Under the pieces are notes generated by a model. It did no database searches. It worked only from the letters and a program-made list of their open reading frames with translations, and was not told where the DNA came from. This document shows positions 8,612 to 17,770 of a stretch of 64,000 nucleotides of DNA, piece after piece (the first letter of the stretch is position 1; each line of letters opens with the position of its first letter). The DNA is from Inquilinus ginsengisoli_B (GTDB lineage Bacteria; Pseudomonadota; Alphaproteobacteria; DSM-16000; Inquilinaceae), in assembly GCF_050434925.1 (NCBI RefSeq), contig NZ_JBNDJK010000001.1, positions 6,820,001 through 6,884,000 of the forward strand. The letters run 5' to 3'. Both the position numbers and the translations under genes were made by a program.

Positions 8612-9444
8612 CCACGCGTCGCACCCTCCCGGAGGTCGGCCGGCACAGCGCCCTGATCCTGCTGCTGGGCTTCCTGCTGCTGCCAGTCTGGGTGATGCTG
8701 AAGACCTCCTTCACCCCCTATGACCGGCTCTATGTCTGGCCGCCGGAGTTCCTGCCGCGCAGCCTGGACATCGGCAACTACGCCCGCGCCCTGTTCGGCC
8801 AGTACCGGGTGATCGAGGCGCTGGGCAACAGCCTGATCATTGCCGGCACCGCCGCGGCGATCTCGACCAGCTTCGGCTTCCTCGGCGCCTACGGCCTGGC
8901 GCGGTTCCGCTTCATCGGCCGCACCACGCTGCTGTTCCTGGTGCTGGCGACGCAGATGCTGTCGCCGATCGTCATCGTCATCCCGCTCTACGAATTCATG
9001 ATCGCGGTCGGCCTCCTGGACACCTACCTGTCGGTGATCCTGTGCGACGTGGCCCTGGCCACGCCGATCGCGATCTGGCTGCTGCACGGCTTCCTGCTGG
9101 GCATCCCGCGCGAGCTGGAGGAGGCGGCGATGGTCGACGGCTGCTCGCGGCTGAAGAGCCTGTGGCACATAATCCTGCCGGTGGTGCGGCCGGGCTTGGC
9201 GATGACCGCGATCTACACCTTCATCCACGCCTGGAGCGATCTGATCTTCCCGCTGGTGATGCTGACCGATGACGGCAAATGGCCGGTCACCCTGGCCCTG
9301 ACCCGCTTCGTCGGCGAGAACGTGATCCGCTGGGACTATCTGATGGCCGCCGGCGTCGTCACCACCCTGCCCGCCGCGATCCTGTTCGCCCTGGTCCAGA
9401 AACACTTCACCCGCGGCATGGTCGCCGGCGCGGTGAAAGGTTAA
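8608..9444 (+). CDS. ABC sugar transporter permease (MalG/UgpE type)
   Basis: A 278-residue permease that pairs with the preceding one. It has six predicted membrane helices and the EAA loop EAAMVDGCSRLKSLWHIILP near residue 171. Its ATG overlaps the previous stop as ATGA, indicating translational coupling. No ATP-binding subunit follows, so the importer must borrow an ATPase encoded elsewhere, as MsmK-type shared ATPases do in other bacteria. Confidence 0.92.
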   Translation: MTTRRTLPEVGRHSALILLLGFLLLPVWVMLKTSFTPYDRLYVWPPEFLPRSLDIGNYARALFGQYRVIEALGNSLIIAGTAAAISTSFGFLGAYGLARFRFIGRTTLLFLVLATQMLSPIVIVIPLYEFMIAVGLLDTYLSVILCDVALATPIAIWLLHGFLLGIPRELEEAAMVDGCSRLKSLWHIILPVVRPGLAMTAIYTFIHAWSDLIFPLVMLTDDGKWPVTLALTRFVGENVIRWDYLMAAGVVTTLPAAILFALVQKHFTRGMVAGAVKG

Positions 9445-9486
9445 TCCTCGCTCTCAACCCATCGTTCGAGCCGAAAGCCAAGACCG

Positions 9487-10761
9487 ATGTCCAAATCCCT
9501 GAAATCCCAGCAGATCCGCGTTGCGGTGATCGGCGCCGGCAGCCGCGGCATCGAGGCCTATGGCGACTATATCCGGCGCCGGCCCGACCAGGCGCGGATC
9601 GTCGCCATCGCCGACCCGCGGGCCGACCGGCTGCAGGACGCCGCGGCCCGGCACGGCCTGGGGTCCGAGCATCTCTACGCCGACTGGCGCGACCTGCTGG
9701 CGCGCGAGACCGAGCTGGACGCGGTGCTGATCACCACCCCGGACGCGCTGCATCTGGAGCCGGCGCTGGCGGCGATCCGCCGCGGCCTCGGCATCCTGCT
9801 GGAGAAGCCGATCTCGCCGACCGAGGAGGAGACCCGCATCCTGGCCGAGGCCGCGAGGGAAACCGGGGCGGACGTCACCGTCGCCCATGTGCTGCGCTAC
9901 ACCGCCTTCTTCTCGCGCATCAAGGAGATCCTCGACCGTGGCGTGATCGGCCGGCTGGTGACGCTGCGCCAGACCGAGCACATCGGCTACTGGCACTTCG
10001 CCCACAGCTTCGTGCGCGGCAACTGGCGGCGCGAGGCGGAGTCCAGCCCGCTGATCCTGGCCAAGACCTGCCATGACCTGGACATCATCCGCTGGCTGGC
10101 CGGTGCGCCCTGCCAGGAGGTCTCCTCCTACGGCTCGCTGGCCCATTTCCGGCGCGAGAACGCGCCCGACGGGTCGACCGACCGCTGCGACGAAGGCTGC
10201 AAGGTCGAGCGCGTCTGCCCCTATTCCGCCCAGCGCATCTATCTGGAGAAGTTCAAGCCGGCCGATGCCTGGCCGCACAAGGTGCTGAGCCTCGACACCT
10301 CGCCCGACGGCATCCGCGCCGCGTTGCGCGAGGGCCCCTACGGCCGCTGCGTCTATCGCTGCGACAACGACGTGGTGGACAACCAGGTGGTGGCGATGCG
10401 CTTCGCCAACGGCGTCAGCGCCACGCTGAACGTCAGCGCCTTCACCGCCGAGAACACCCGGACGTTGCATCTGATGGGCACCCATGGCGAGATCGCCGGG
10501 CATCTGGAGAAGAACGAGATCACGGTGATCGACTTCCGCACCGACGACGTCACCACGATCCGCCTGACCGTGCCCGGGGATGGCGGCCATGCCGGCGGCG
10601 ACGACCGGCTGATGGCCGAGTTCCTGGGCCGGCAGATCCAGCGCCGCGGCCGCAGCCAGGTGAATGTCGCCCTGACCTCGCTGGAGGAATCGCTGGACAG
10701 CCACTTCATGGCCTTCGCCGCCGAACGCTCGCGCCGCACCGGCACCATGGTCCGGCTGTGA
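9487..10761 (+). CDS. Gfo/Idh/MocA family NAD(P)-dependent oxidoreductase
   Basis: A 424-residue dehydrogenase with an N-terminal Rossmann domain. The dinucleotide loop VIGAGSRGIEAYGDYI is near residue 15 and the catalytic-lysine motif EKPISPTE near residue 107, with a C-terminal alpha/beta domain for the sugar substrate. An inserted cysteine-containing stretch at about residues 235-250 (CDEGCKVERVCPY) is seen in a subset of the family and may bind metal. Its place in the importer operon suggests that it oxidises the imported sugar or inositol-like compound. Confidence 0.9.
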   Translation: MSKSLKSQQIRVAVIGAGSRGIEAYGDYIRRRPDQARIVAIADPRADRLQDAAARHGLGSEHLYADWRDLLARETELDAVLITTPDALHLEPALAAIRRGLGILLEKPISPTEEETRILAEAARETGADVTVAHVLRYTAFFSRIKEILDRGVIGRLVTLRQTEHIGYWHFAHSFVRGNWRREAESSPLILAKTCHDLDIIRWLAGAPCQEVSSYGSLAHFRRENAPDGSTDRCDEGCKVERVCPYSAQRIYLEKFKPADAWPHKVLSLDTSPDGIRAALREGPYGRCVYRCDNDVVDNQVVAMRFANGVSATLNVSAFTAENTRTLHLMGTHGEIAGHLEKNEITVIDFRTDDVTTIRLTVPGDGGHAGGDDRLMAEFLGRQIQRRGRSQVNVALTSLEESLDSHFMAFAAERSRRTGTMVRL

Positions 10762-10771
10762 CGGGCCGATC

Positions 10772-11941
10772 TTGAGCGACGGCGCGGCAGGCGGGGCCGA
10801 GGCCCGGCCGGATCACAGCAGGCTGCGCGCGGTCGCCGCGCTGTCGGCGCATTACGGGGTCAGCGGCATCCTGACGCCCTATCTGCCGGTGTGGCTGACG
10901 GCGAGCGGCCTGGCCGCCGATGCGGTCGGCTGGACCATGGCCGCGGGCTTCGCCCTTCGCGCCGTCTGCATTCTCGGCTTCGGCATGGTCGCGACCCTGC
11001 TGCTGCCGGCCGGCGGCCTGGCTGCCGGCGCCGCACTGGCCGCCGCGCTGGTGCTGATCGCGGCGGCGCTGGTCGGCGACCCTGGCACCGTCCGCCTGCT
11101 GTCGGTCCTGGCGGTCGGGCTGGTCTACGGCTCGATCCCGCTGATCGAGAGCTTCGCCAACACCGTCACTCTGCGCAGCGGCCATGGCTACGGCCGGATG
11201 CGTGCCTGGGGCTCCTTCGCCTTCATGGTCGGCAATGTCGGGATGGGCGCGCTGCTGGTCCTGCCGGACGGCGCGGCGCTGCTGCCCTACATCGCCGCGG
11301 GGCTGCTGCTGTGCCTGTGCGTCTCGGTCCTCGGCCCGACCTGGCAGCCGCCGACGCCGCGCCTCGACCCTCGCGCCAGTGCCGCCGCGTTGGCGGTGGC
11401 GGCGCCGCTCCTGGTCCCCGCCCTGCTGCTGCAGGCGTCGCACGCCTTCTACTATTCCTTCGGCACGATCTGGTGGATCGATCATGGCGTCGCCAAGGGC
11501 AGCACCGGCATCGTCTGGGGCGCCGCCGTCGCCGCCGAGATCGTGGTCTATCGCTACTTCGCCCGGCGGCTGGAGAAGATCCCGCCGGCGACGCTGCTGG
11601 CGGTCTGCTGCCTGGTCGCGATCGGCCGCTGGCTGCTGCTGGCGACCGACCCGCCCTCACCCCTGATCATCCTCAGCCAGTTCGGCCATGCCATGACCTT
11701 CGGCGGCGCCTATCTGGCGGCCCAGACCGTGATCCGCACCCGAATCCGGCCCGAGCTGCACTACATGGCCCAGGCCGGCTATGCCTTCCTGACCACCTTC
11801 GTCGGCCTGGCCGGGACCACCGCGCTGATTCCCTGGGCGCTGCACGTCACCGGCGCCGATCCCTGGCTGCTGATGGCGGCGATCGCCACGGCGGCGCTGG
11901 CCTGGCTGGGTCTGGCCCGGATCGCCTGCCCCGCGCCATAG
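10772..11941 (+). CDS. MFS transporter (MFS_1-like, HcaT/LacY-type)
   Basis: A 389-residue protein with about 12 membrane helices and the layout of the MFS_1_like family (phenylpropionate and nucleoside permeases). It begins with TTG ten bases after the oxidoreductase stop, in the same operon. It may export or import a product of the Gfo/Idh enzyme or act as a second uptake route. The substrate is unknown. No ATG start exists near the N-terminus without losing the first helix. Confidence 0.85.
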   Translation: MSDGAAGGAEARPDHSRLRAVAALSAHYGVSGILTPYLPVWLTASGLAADAVGWTMAAGFALRAVCILGFGMVATLLLPAGGLAAGAALAAALVLIAAALVGDPGTVRLLSVLAVGLVYGSIPLIESFANTVTLRSGHGYGRMRAWGSFAFMVGNVGMGALLVLPDGAALLPYIAAGLLLCLCVSVLGPTWQPPTPRLDPRASAAALAVAAPLLVPALLLQASHAFYYSFGTIWWIDHGVAKGSTGIVWGAAVAAEIVVYRYFARRLEKIPPATLLAVCCLVAIGRWLLLATDPPSPLIILSQFGHAMTFGGAYLAAQTVIRTRIRPELHYMAQAGYAFLTTFVGLAGTTALIPWALHVTGADPWLLMAAIATAALAWLGLARIACPAP

Positions 11942-12038
11942 TGCTGCGCCCGGTCACCGGACAGCTTCCGCGCATCGGCGAAGCAGGATACAACTCCGCT
12001 CGCCCGCCTGCCCTTCCCGTCATTGCAAAGCAGACCGC

Positions 12039-14660
12039 GTGCCTGCCTCCAGACTGTCCGCCACCCGTGCCCTGGTCTATCTGGGCGCCTTCTGCCAGAG
12101 CCGCGCCCCATGGGTGATCGGCGCCGCGCTGGTGCTATCGGTCTGCGCCGTGCTGGTGGTGATGCACCGCCTGTCGATCAACACGAACACCGGCACGCTG
12201 ATCGACCCCAACCTGCCCTGGCAGCAGGACAATGCCGCGCTCGACAAGGCGTTTCCACAGAACACCAATTTGCTGGCCATCGTCATCGACGGCCAGACAC
12301 CCGAGCTGGCGGAAGCGGCGGCAACGCAGCTGACCAAGGCGCTGACGGCGGAGCCGTCGCTGTTCAGGACCGTCCGCCGCCCGGATGGCGGGCCGTTCTT
12401 CGATAAGAACGGCATCCTCCTCCTGTCGGTGAAGGAGGTGCAGCAGACCGCGAACGACATCATCGCCGCCCAGCCGCTGCTCGGCGGCCTGGCGGCCGAC
12501 CCGACGCTGCGTGGGCTGCTCGGCGTGCTCGACCTGGCTCTGCAGGGCGTGCAGACGGGCCAGGCGGAGCGGTCGCAGACACAACCGGCCTTTACCCGGA
12601 TGGCCGCCACGATCGAGGCCAACCTGACCTCGACGCATGTGGTCCAGCCGCTGTCCTGGCAATCCCTGCTGTCCTCCGGCCCGCCGTCGCCGCGGACCCT
12701 GCGCCGCTTCGTGCTGGCGCAGCCGGTGCTCGACTACGGCGCGCTCGAGCCGGGGGCGAAAGCCACCGACTTCGTCCGCGCCACGGCGGAGAGGCTGCAC
12801 CTGACCCCGGACAACGGCATCACTGTGCGCCAGACCGGCAACATCCCGCTGAACGACGACCAGTTCGCCAGCGTCAGTGAAGGCATCGGCGTGTCGACCA
12901 CGGTGTCGGTGGTGCTGGTGCTGGGGCTGCTGCTGCTGGCCCTGCGCTCCTTCGCCATGACCGGGGCGATCATGGTCACGCTGCTGGTCGGGCTGCTGAT
13001 GACGGCGGCCTTCGCGGCGCTGGCCGTGGGCGCGCTGAACCTGATCTCGGTTGCCTTCGCCGTGCTGTTCGTCGGCATCGCCGTCGATTTCGGCGTTCAG
13101 CTCTGCATCGCCGTGCGGGCCAAGCGCACCACCGCGCCCAACATCTTCGCCGCTACCAACGCCGCCATCCGCCGCGTCGGCGCCGCCCTGGTGCTGGCCG
13201 CGCTGTCCGCCGCCAGCGGCTTTTTCGCCTTCCTGCCGACCGACTATCGCGGCGTCTCCGAGCTCGGGCTGATCGCCGGCGTCGGCATGCTGATCGCCGT
13301 CACGCTCAACCTGACGCTGCTGCCCGCCCTGCTGGCGGTGCTGCCGGTGCGGGCCGAGCCGCGCGAGGTCGGCTGGACGGAGCTGGCGCCAGCCGACCGC
13401 TTCCTGCTGAAGCACCGGCGCTGGGTGCTCGCCGCCGGTGCGCTGCTGGCGCTGGGATGCCTGGCGCTGATGCCGCGGCTGACCTTCGACTTCAACCCCC
13501 TGAACCTGGTGGATCCGCGCTCCGAAGCGGCCTCGACGATGCTCGAGCTGATGCGGGATCCGCTGACCACGCCGAACACCATCGACATCCTGACCCCGTC
13601 GGTCGAGGCCGCGGCGGCGCTGACGCCGAAGCTGCAGGCGCTGCCCGAGGTCGACACCGTGCTGTCGCTGAACAGCTTCGTGCCCGGCGACCAGGAGCCC
13701 AAGCTGGCGATCCTGTCCGACCTCGGCCTGCTGATCGGCCCGACGCTGGACGCACCGGCCGCCGCGACCCCGCCTTCCGACGATGCGATTCGCGCCGCGG
13801 CCGCCAAGACGGCGGCAACGCTGCGCCAGATCGCGCCGGAGCCGGACAGCCCCGAGCGGCGCCTGGCCGATGGGCTGGACCGGCTGTCCAAGGCCGATGC
13901 GGCGACCCTGGCCCGGGTCAGCGAAGCCCTGCTGAACGCGCTGCCGATGACGCTGGACCGGCTGCGGCTGCTGCTCTCGGCCGAGCCGGTGTCTCTGGCC
14001 GATCTGCCGAAGGATCTGAAAGAGACCTGGGTCGCACCGGACGGCCAGGCCAAGCTGACGGTGTTCCCCAAGGGCAATGCCGCCGACAACGCCGTCATGG
14101 AGCGATTCGTCGACGCCGTCCGCAAGGTCGCGCCGCACGCCACCGGCACCGCGGTGACGATCCAGGAATCGAGCCGGACCATCGTCGGCGCCTTCATCAC
14201 CGCCGGCATACTGGCGACGGTGATGATCGCGGCCCTGCTCGCGATTGCGCTGCGCCGGGTACGCGACGTGCTGCTGGCGCTGACGCCGCTGCTGCTGGCC
14301 GGCCTGCTGACCCTGGCGACGACCGTCATCACCGGCCTGCCGATCAACTTCGCCAACATCATCGCCCTGCCGCTGCTGCTCGGCGTCGGCGTCGCCTTCG
14401 ACATCTACTTCGTGGTGAACTGGCGCGCCCGGCGCGGCGAGCCGCTGCAGTCCAGCACCACCCGCGCGATCGTGTTCAGCGCCCTGACCACGGCTTCGGC
14501 CTTCGGCAGCCTGTGGCTTTCGCCCCATCCGGGCACGGCGGGCATGGGTGAGCTGCTGACGATCGAGCTGCTGTTCACCCTGTTCTCCGTGCTGGTGTTC
14601 ATGCCGGCGCTGCTTGGCCCGCCCGCGCCACCACGGCGCCATCATCCGACCCCATCGTGA
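12039..14660 (+). CDS. hpnN: Hopanoid-associated RND transporter HpnN
   Basis: An 873-residue MMPL/RND-superfamily transporter. It has an N-terminal membrane helix, a large periplasmic loop, a block of about five helices (residues 285-430), a second periplasmic loop and a second helical block to the C-terminus. This is the HpnN layout. HpnN moves hopanoids from the inner to the outer membrane. The best start is the GTG at 12039, with only a weak ribosome site. It lies in the same direction as the mlaA-like gene and beside hpnM. Confidence 0.9.
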   Translation: MPASRLSATRALVYLGAFCQSRAPWVIGAALVLSVCAVLVVMHRLSINTNTGTLIDPNLPWQQDNAALDKAFPQNTNLLAIVIDGQTPELAEAAATQLTKALTAEPSLFRTVRRPDGGPFFDKNGILLLSVKEVQQTANDIIAAQPLLGGLAADPTLRGLLGVLDLALQGVQTGQAERSQTQPAFTRMAATIEANLTSTHVVQPLSWQSLLSSGPPSPRTLRRFVLAQPVLDYGALEPGAKATDFVRATAERLHLTPDNGITVRQTGNIPLNDDQFASVSEGIGVSTTVSVVLVLGLLLLALRSFAMTGAIMVTLLVGLLMTAAFAALAVGALNLISVAFAVLFVGIAVDFGVQLCIAVRAKRTTAPNIFAATNAAIRRVGAALVLAALSAASGFFAFLPTDYRGVSELGLIAGVGMLIAVTLNLTLLPALLAVLPVRAEPREVGWTELAPADRFLLKHRRWVLAAGALLALGCLALMPRLTFDFNPLNLVDPRSEAASTMLELMRDPLTTPNTIDILTPSVEAAAALTPKLQALPEVDTVLSLNSFVPGDQEPKLAILSDLGLLIGPTLDAPAAATPPSDDAIRAAAAKTAATLRQIAPEPDSPERRLADGLDRLSKADAATLARVSEALLNALPMTLDRLRLLLSAEPVSLADLPKDLKETWVAPDGQAKLTVFPKGNAADNAVMERFVDAVRKVAPHATGTAVTIQESSRTIVGAFITAGILATVMIAALLAIALRRVRDVLLALTPLLLAGLLTLATTVITGLPINFANIIALPLLLGVGVAFDIYFVVNWRARRGEPLQSSTTRAIVFSALTTASAFGSLWLSPHPGTAGMGELLTIELLFTLFSVLVFMPALLGPPAPPRRHHPTPS

Positions 14661-14961
14661 AGCCAGGCTTCACGGAGCGTCCGATTCAGGACCGGTGACG
14701 GCCTGGCCAGATGCGTCTAGTCTCGCTTGGCCGCGACGCTCGCGGCGCCGGCCGGCGCCCGTGTTCCGGCGCCCAGTTCAATGCGTCTGACGGAAGGGGA
14801 ACAAAGTTTTTCGTCAGGTAGTTGTTGCCGCACAGGCCACAGGATATTGTTCGCATTCTAACTTTCTAATCCGTCGTCGGCTTGGGTCGCTCCGAGCCGC
14901 GAACGGAAATGTGCCAAGCCAAGATCACCGACTTTCGGTTGCTTACGGGATCGGACCGGAC
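14661..14961. other. Intergenic region between hpnN and mlaA-like gene
   Basis: A 301-bp gap. The hpnN stop codon lies inside the short hairpin GTGAAGCC-A-GGCTTCAC (14657-14673), which lacks a T-run, so terminator function is uncertain. The second half (about 14805-14875) is AT-richer than its surroundings and probably holds the promoter for the lipoprotein gene. An in-frame GTG at 14911 could extend that gene, but the extension does not resemble a signal peptide. No small gene is seen. Confidence 0.45.
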
Positions 14962-15819
14962 ATGCCGTTGCGCTCATCCTCTCGCCCCCTCGCCCTCGGC
15001 TTGGCCGTGCTCCTCGCCACATCCGCGTTGAGCGGCTGCGCCACGCCGCCGACCGATCCGGCGCAGCGGGCCGAGTTCGACCGGATCAACGATCCGCTCG
15101 AGCCGATGAATCGGGCGATCTTCGACTTCAACATGGCGCTCGACAAGAACGCCATCCGGCCGGTGGCGATCGCCTATCGCGACACGGTGCCGGAATTCGC
15201 TCGCGACGGCCTGCACAACGCGCTGCAGAATTTTGGCGAACCCGTCATCTTCGTGAACAAGGTGCTGCAGGGCGAGCCGATCGCCGCCATCAAGACGCTG
15301 CTGCGCTTCCTGGCGAACTCGACCTTCGGCCTCGGTGGCTTCATCGACGTCGCCACGCCCCGGGGCGTGGTCCGGCAGCAGGCCGGCGATTTCGGCGCCA
15401 CGCTGTACACATGGGGGATCGGCGACGGCCCGTATCTGATGCTACCCCTGCTCGGCCCGTCGAATCCGCGCGACACGGTCGGCTTCGCGGTCGACACGGT
15501 CAGCAGCCCCTGGGGCTACATCGTCAATATCCCGACCGAGGCGAGCGTCGGCCAATTCGTGTTCAAGGGTGTCGACGTGCGGTCACGCACGGTCGACGCC
15601 ACGGATGAGCTGGAGCGCAACTCGGTCGACTACTACGCCACGCTGCGCAGCGTGTTCCGACAGTACCGGCAGGCCGAACTCGACGGCGGCCAGGCCCCGT
15701 CGGGCGGCGACCTCTACACCGATCCCGCCGGAGCAGCTGCTGCCGGTGGTGCAGCCGGTCCGGCCGCGGCCGGCGCTGCCAGCGACGTCCCGGCCTCGCA
15801 GCTGCCGGACATTCCCTGA
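14962..15819 (+). CDS. mlaA: MlaA/VacJ family outer-membrane lipoprotein
   Basis: A 285-residue lipoprotein. The signal peptide ends in the lipobox LSGC, with the lipidated cysteine near residue 29. The mature domain contains the hallmark NDPLEPMNRAIFDFN near residue 46 and the DTVGFAVDTVSSPWGY region. MlaA removes misplaced phospholipids from the outer leaflet and passes them to MlaC. A low-complexity Ala/Gly tail follows residue 250. Located between hpnN and hpnM, it may serve hopanoid or phospholipid traffic in the same envelope pathway. The ATG is chosen because it gives a proper signal peptide. Confidence 0.9.
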   Translation: MPLRSSSRPLALGLAVLLATSALSGCATPPTDPAQRAEFDRINDPLEPMNRAIFDFNMALDKNAIRPVAIAYRDTVPEFARDGLHNALQNFGEPVIFVNKVLQGEPIAAIKTLLRFLANSTFGLGGFIDVATPRGVVRQQAGDFGATLYTWGIGDGPYLMLPLLGPSNPRDTVGFAVDTVSSPWGYIVNIPTEASVGQFVFKGVDVRSRTVDATDELERNSVDYYATLRSVFRQYRQAELDGGQAPSGGDLYTDPAGAAAAGGAAGPAAAGAASDVPASQLPDIP

Positions 15820-15826
15820 CCGACAG

Positions 15827-15853
15827 CCGGGCGGGAGCGACGCTCCCGCCCGG
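15827..15853. terminator. Bidirectional terminator-like hairpin
   Basis: A perfect 12-bp stem with a GAC loop: CCGGGCGGGAGC at 15827-15838 and its complement at 15842-15853. It fills the 42-bp gap between the convergent mlaA-like and hpnM genes. No T-run follows on either side, so termination is likely but not certain. Confidence 0.6.
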
Positions 15854-15861
15854 ACCGAGGC

Positions 15862-16479
15862 CTATTTCTTCGGCGTCAGCTCGACGATCTTGCCTTCGAT
15901 CAGCTTGATCAGCGCATCACCGCCGCCGCTGCGCAGGGTTGCGCCGAATTCGGACCGGTAGTTGGCGAGCTGGCTGATCGTGCCGTTCAGATAGATGTCG
16001 ATGATCTGCCAGTTCGGCCCCCGCAGCCGGTAGTTCAACGGCACCGGATCCGCGTTCGGCCGCACCAGCCTGGTGTTGACCACCTGGTCGCCGCCGCTGA
16101 CCGGCTTGGCATCCTCGGCCTGGAAGCTCTCGCCGCTGTAGCCGTTGAAGCGGGCGGCATAGGTGGTGATGCTGAAGCGGCGGAAGGCATCCGTCACCTT
16201 CTGCTGCTGGGTCGGGCTCAGGGTCGACCAGTCCGGGCCGACGGCGATTCGCGCCATCAGCGGCAGGTTGAAGGTCTGGTCGAGCACCGGCCCAAGCTTC
16301 TGGTAACGCCCGCGGAAGCCCAGCGAGTCGGCGTTCTTCATGACGTCGAGCAGGGCGTTGTCGAGCGTGTCGACGACCTGGCGCGGCTCGGCGGCCTGTG
16401 CCGGCAGCACCGCGAAGGGCAACGGCAGCAGGAGTGCCAAGGCCAGGGCAAGGCGTCTGGAGAAGGCAGGCGAGCGCAT
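15862..16479 (-). CDS. hpnM: MlaC/Ttg2D-type periplasmic lipid carrier HpnM
   Basis: A 205-residue periplasmic protein with a cleavable signal (cut after AQA) and an MlaC/Tol_Tol_Ttg2 fold (VGPDWSTLSPTQQQKVTDAF near residue 87; YAARFNGYSGESF near residue 112). HpnM is the hopanoid-cluster member of this family, thought to ferry lipid across the periplasm. The ATG is preceded by GGAAG at 8 bp. It is convergent to the mlaA-like gene, making a small envelope-lipid transport set with hpnN. Confidence 0.88.
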   Translation of the reverse strand: MRSPAFSRRLALALALLLPLPFAVLPAQAAEPRQVVDTLDNALLDVMKNADSLGFRGRYQKLGPVLDQTFNLPLMARIAVGPDWSTLSPTQQQKVTDAFRRFSITTYAARFNGYSGESFQAEDAKPVSGGDQVVNTRLVRPNADPVPLNYRLRGPNWQIIDIYLNGTISQLANYRSEFGATLRSGGGDALIKLIEGKIVELTPKK

Positions 16480-16783
16480 GGTTTTGTCTTCCGATTCGGA
16501 ATGTTGGTCCGCCGTCATCCGGGCTCGCGATGCGGCGCAATCGATCCATGATGGCCTCAACCCGCCCCTTTGCCGAGAAGTTCCGAACGCCGCTGCGTCG
16601 GACTCCGCTGTGACGGCCAGCACATCGGCCGAGGCGGCCAGTTTGATAAGTATCAATCGTAGCCCATTGCACGTCCTGCTGGTGGTCACGTTAGTGACAC
16701 GCAAAGTTGGCGCGTAGTATGGTCGAATTGAGAGCGATTCACTCTGGCGAATCCCGAACCCAGCCAGAACATCAAGGTGCGGA
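16480..16783. promoter_or_regulatory. Divergent promoter region between hpnM and ispH
   Basis: A 304-bp gap with two inverted repeats: TTGATA-AG-TATCAA at 16643-16656 and GTCAC-GTTA-GTGAC at 16685-16698. Both lie on the ispH-proximal side in locally AT-rich sequence and could be operators. No convincing gene is present. The bound regulator is unknown. Confidence 0.45.
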
Positions 16784-17722
16784 ATGCGGATCATCTTGGC
16801 CCAGCCGCGAGGCTTTTGCGCCGGCGTCGAGCGGGCGATCGAAATCGTCGAGCGGGCGTTGGAGATCTTCGGGGCTCCCGTCTACGTCCGGCACGAGATC
16901 GTGCACAACCGGCACGTGGTCGAGAGCCTGCGCGCGAAGGGCGCCAAATTCGTCGACGAGCTCGACGAGGTCCCGGCCGGCGCCATCACGATCTTCAGCG
17001 CGCATGGCGTCTCCCGGTCGGTCGAAGCCGATGCGGAGCAGCGCGGGCTGCAGGTGATCGACGCGACCTGCCCGCTGGTGTCGAAGGTGCATATCGAAGG
17101 CCGGCGCTACGCCTCCCAGGACCGCACCGTGATCCTGATCGGCCATGCCGGCCATGCCGAGGTCGAGGGCACCACCGGCCAGATCCCGGGCGGCGTCACC
17201 CTGATCTCGACGGTCGAGGAGGTCGCGACGCTTGAGGTGCCGGACCCGGAACGCGTGTCCTACATCACCCAGACCACGCTCAGCGTCGACGACACCAAGG
17301 CGGTGATCGACGCTCTGACGGCCAGGTTCCCGGCGATCGTCGGCCCGGACACCAAGGACATCTGCTACGCCACCCAGAACCGCCAGCGCGCGGTGCGGGA
17401 GTTGGCGCAGGTGGCGGACGTGCTGCTGGTGGTCGGCGCCCGCAACAGCTCGAACTCCAACCGCCTGCGCGAGATCGGGGCCGAGCTCGGCGTGCCGAGC
17501 TATCTGATCGACGACGCCTCGGCGTTGGATCCGGCCTGGCTGGCGGGCAAGAAGGCGGTGGGCATCACCGCCGGCGCCTCCGCCCCCGACAGCCTGGTGC
17601 AGGAGCTGGTCGAGACCCTGCGACGTTATGGCGAGGTCGAGGTCTCGACGTTGCAGGGCGTCGATGAGAATATCCGCTTCCGCCTGCCCTCCCAATTGAC
17701 CGCACCGGTCCCCGCCGAGTAG
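16784..17722 (+). CDS. ispH: 4-hydroxy-3-methylbut-2-enyl diphosphate reductase
   Basis: A 312-residue [4Fe-4S] enzyme, the last step of the MEP pathway, reducing HMBPP to IPP and DMAPP. The three cluster cysteines are C12 (AQPRGFCAGV), C96 (TCPLVSKVH) and C194 (DICYATQNRQ). The HAGHAEVEGT, TQTTLSVDD and NSSNSNRL motifs complete the active site. It lies 48 bp upstream of hpnH and probably in the same operon, supplying isoprenoid precursors for squalene. Confidence 0.97.
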   Translation: MRIILAQPRGFCAGVERAIEIVERALEIFGAPVYVRHEIVHNRHVVESLRAKGAKFVDELDEVPAGAITIFSAHGVSRSVEADAEQRGLQVIDATCPLVSKVHIEGRRYASQDRTVILIGHAGHAEVEGTTGQIPGGVTLISTVEEVATLEVPDPERVSYITQTTLSVDDTKAVIDALTARFPAIVGPDTKDICYATQNRQRAVRELAQVADVLLVVGARNSSNSNRLREIGAELGVPSYLIDDASALDPAWLAGKKAVGITAGASAPDSLVQELVETLRRYGEVEVSTLQGVDENIRFRLPSQLTAPVPAE

Positions 17723-17770
17723 GCATAGTCGCTTGGCCCCGATTTCGGCCGACAGTTTTGCGAAGGTCCC

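Noticed and set aside
12135..14645. Long frame antisense to hpnN
   Set aside because: Gln/Arg/His-rich translation with no motif; it is the complement of a well-supported transporter gene. The same applies to the antisense frames at 16772-18850 and 56678-59056.
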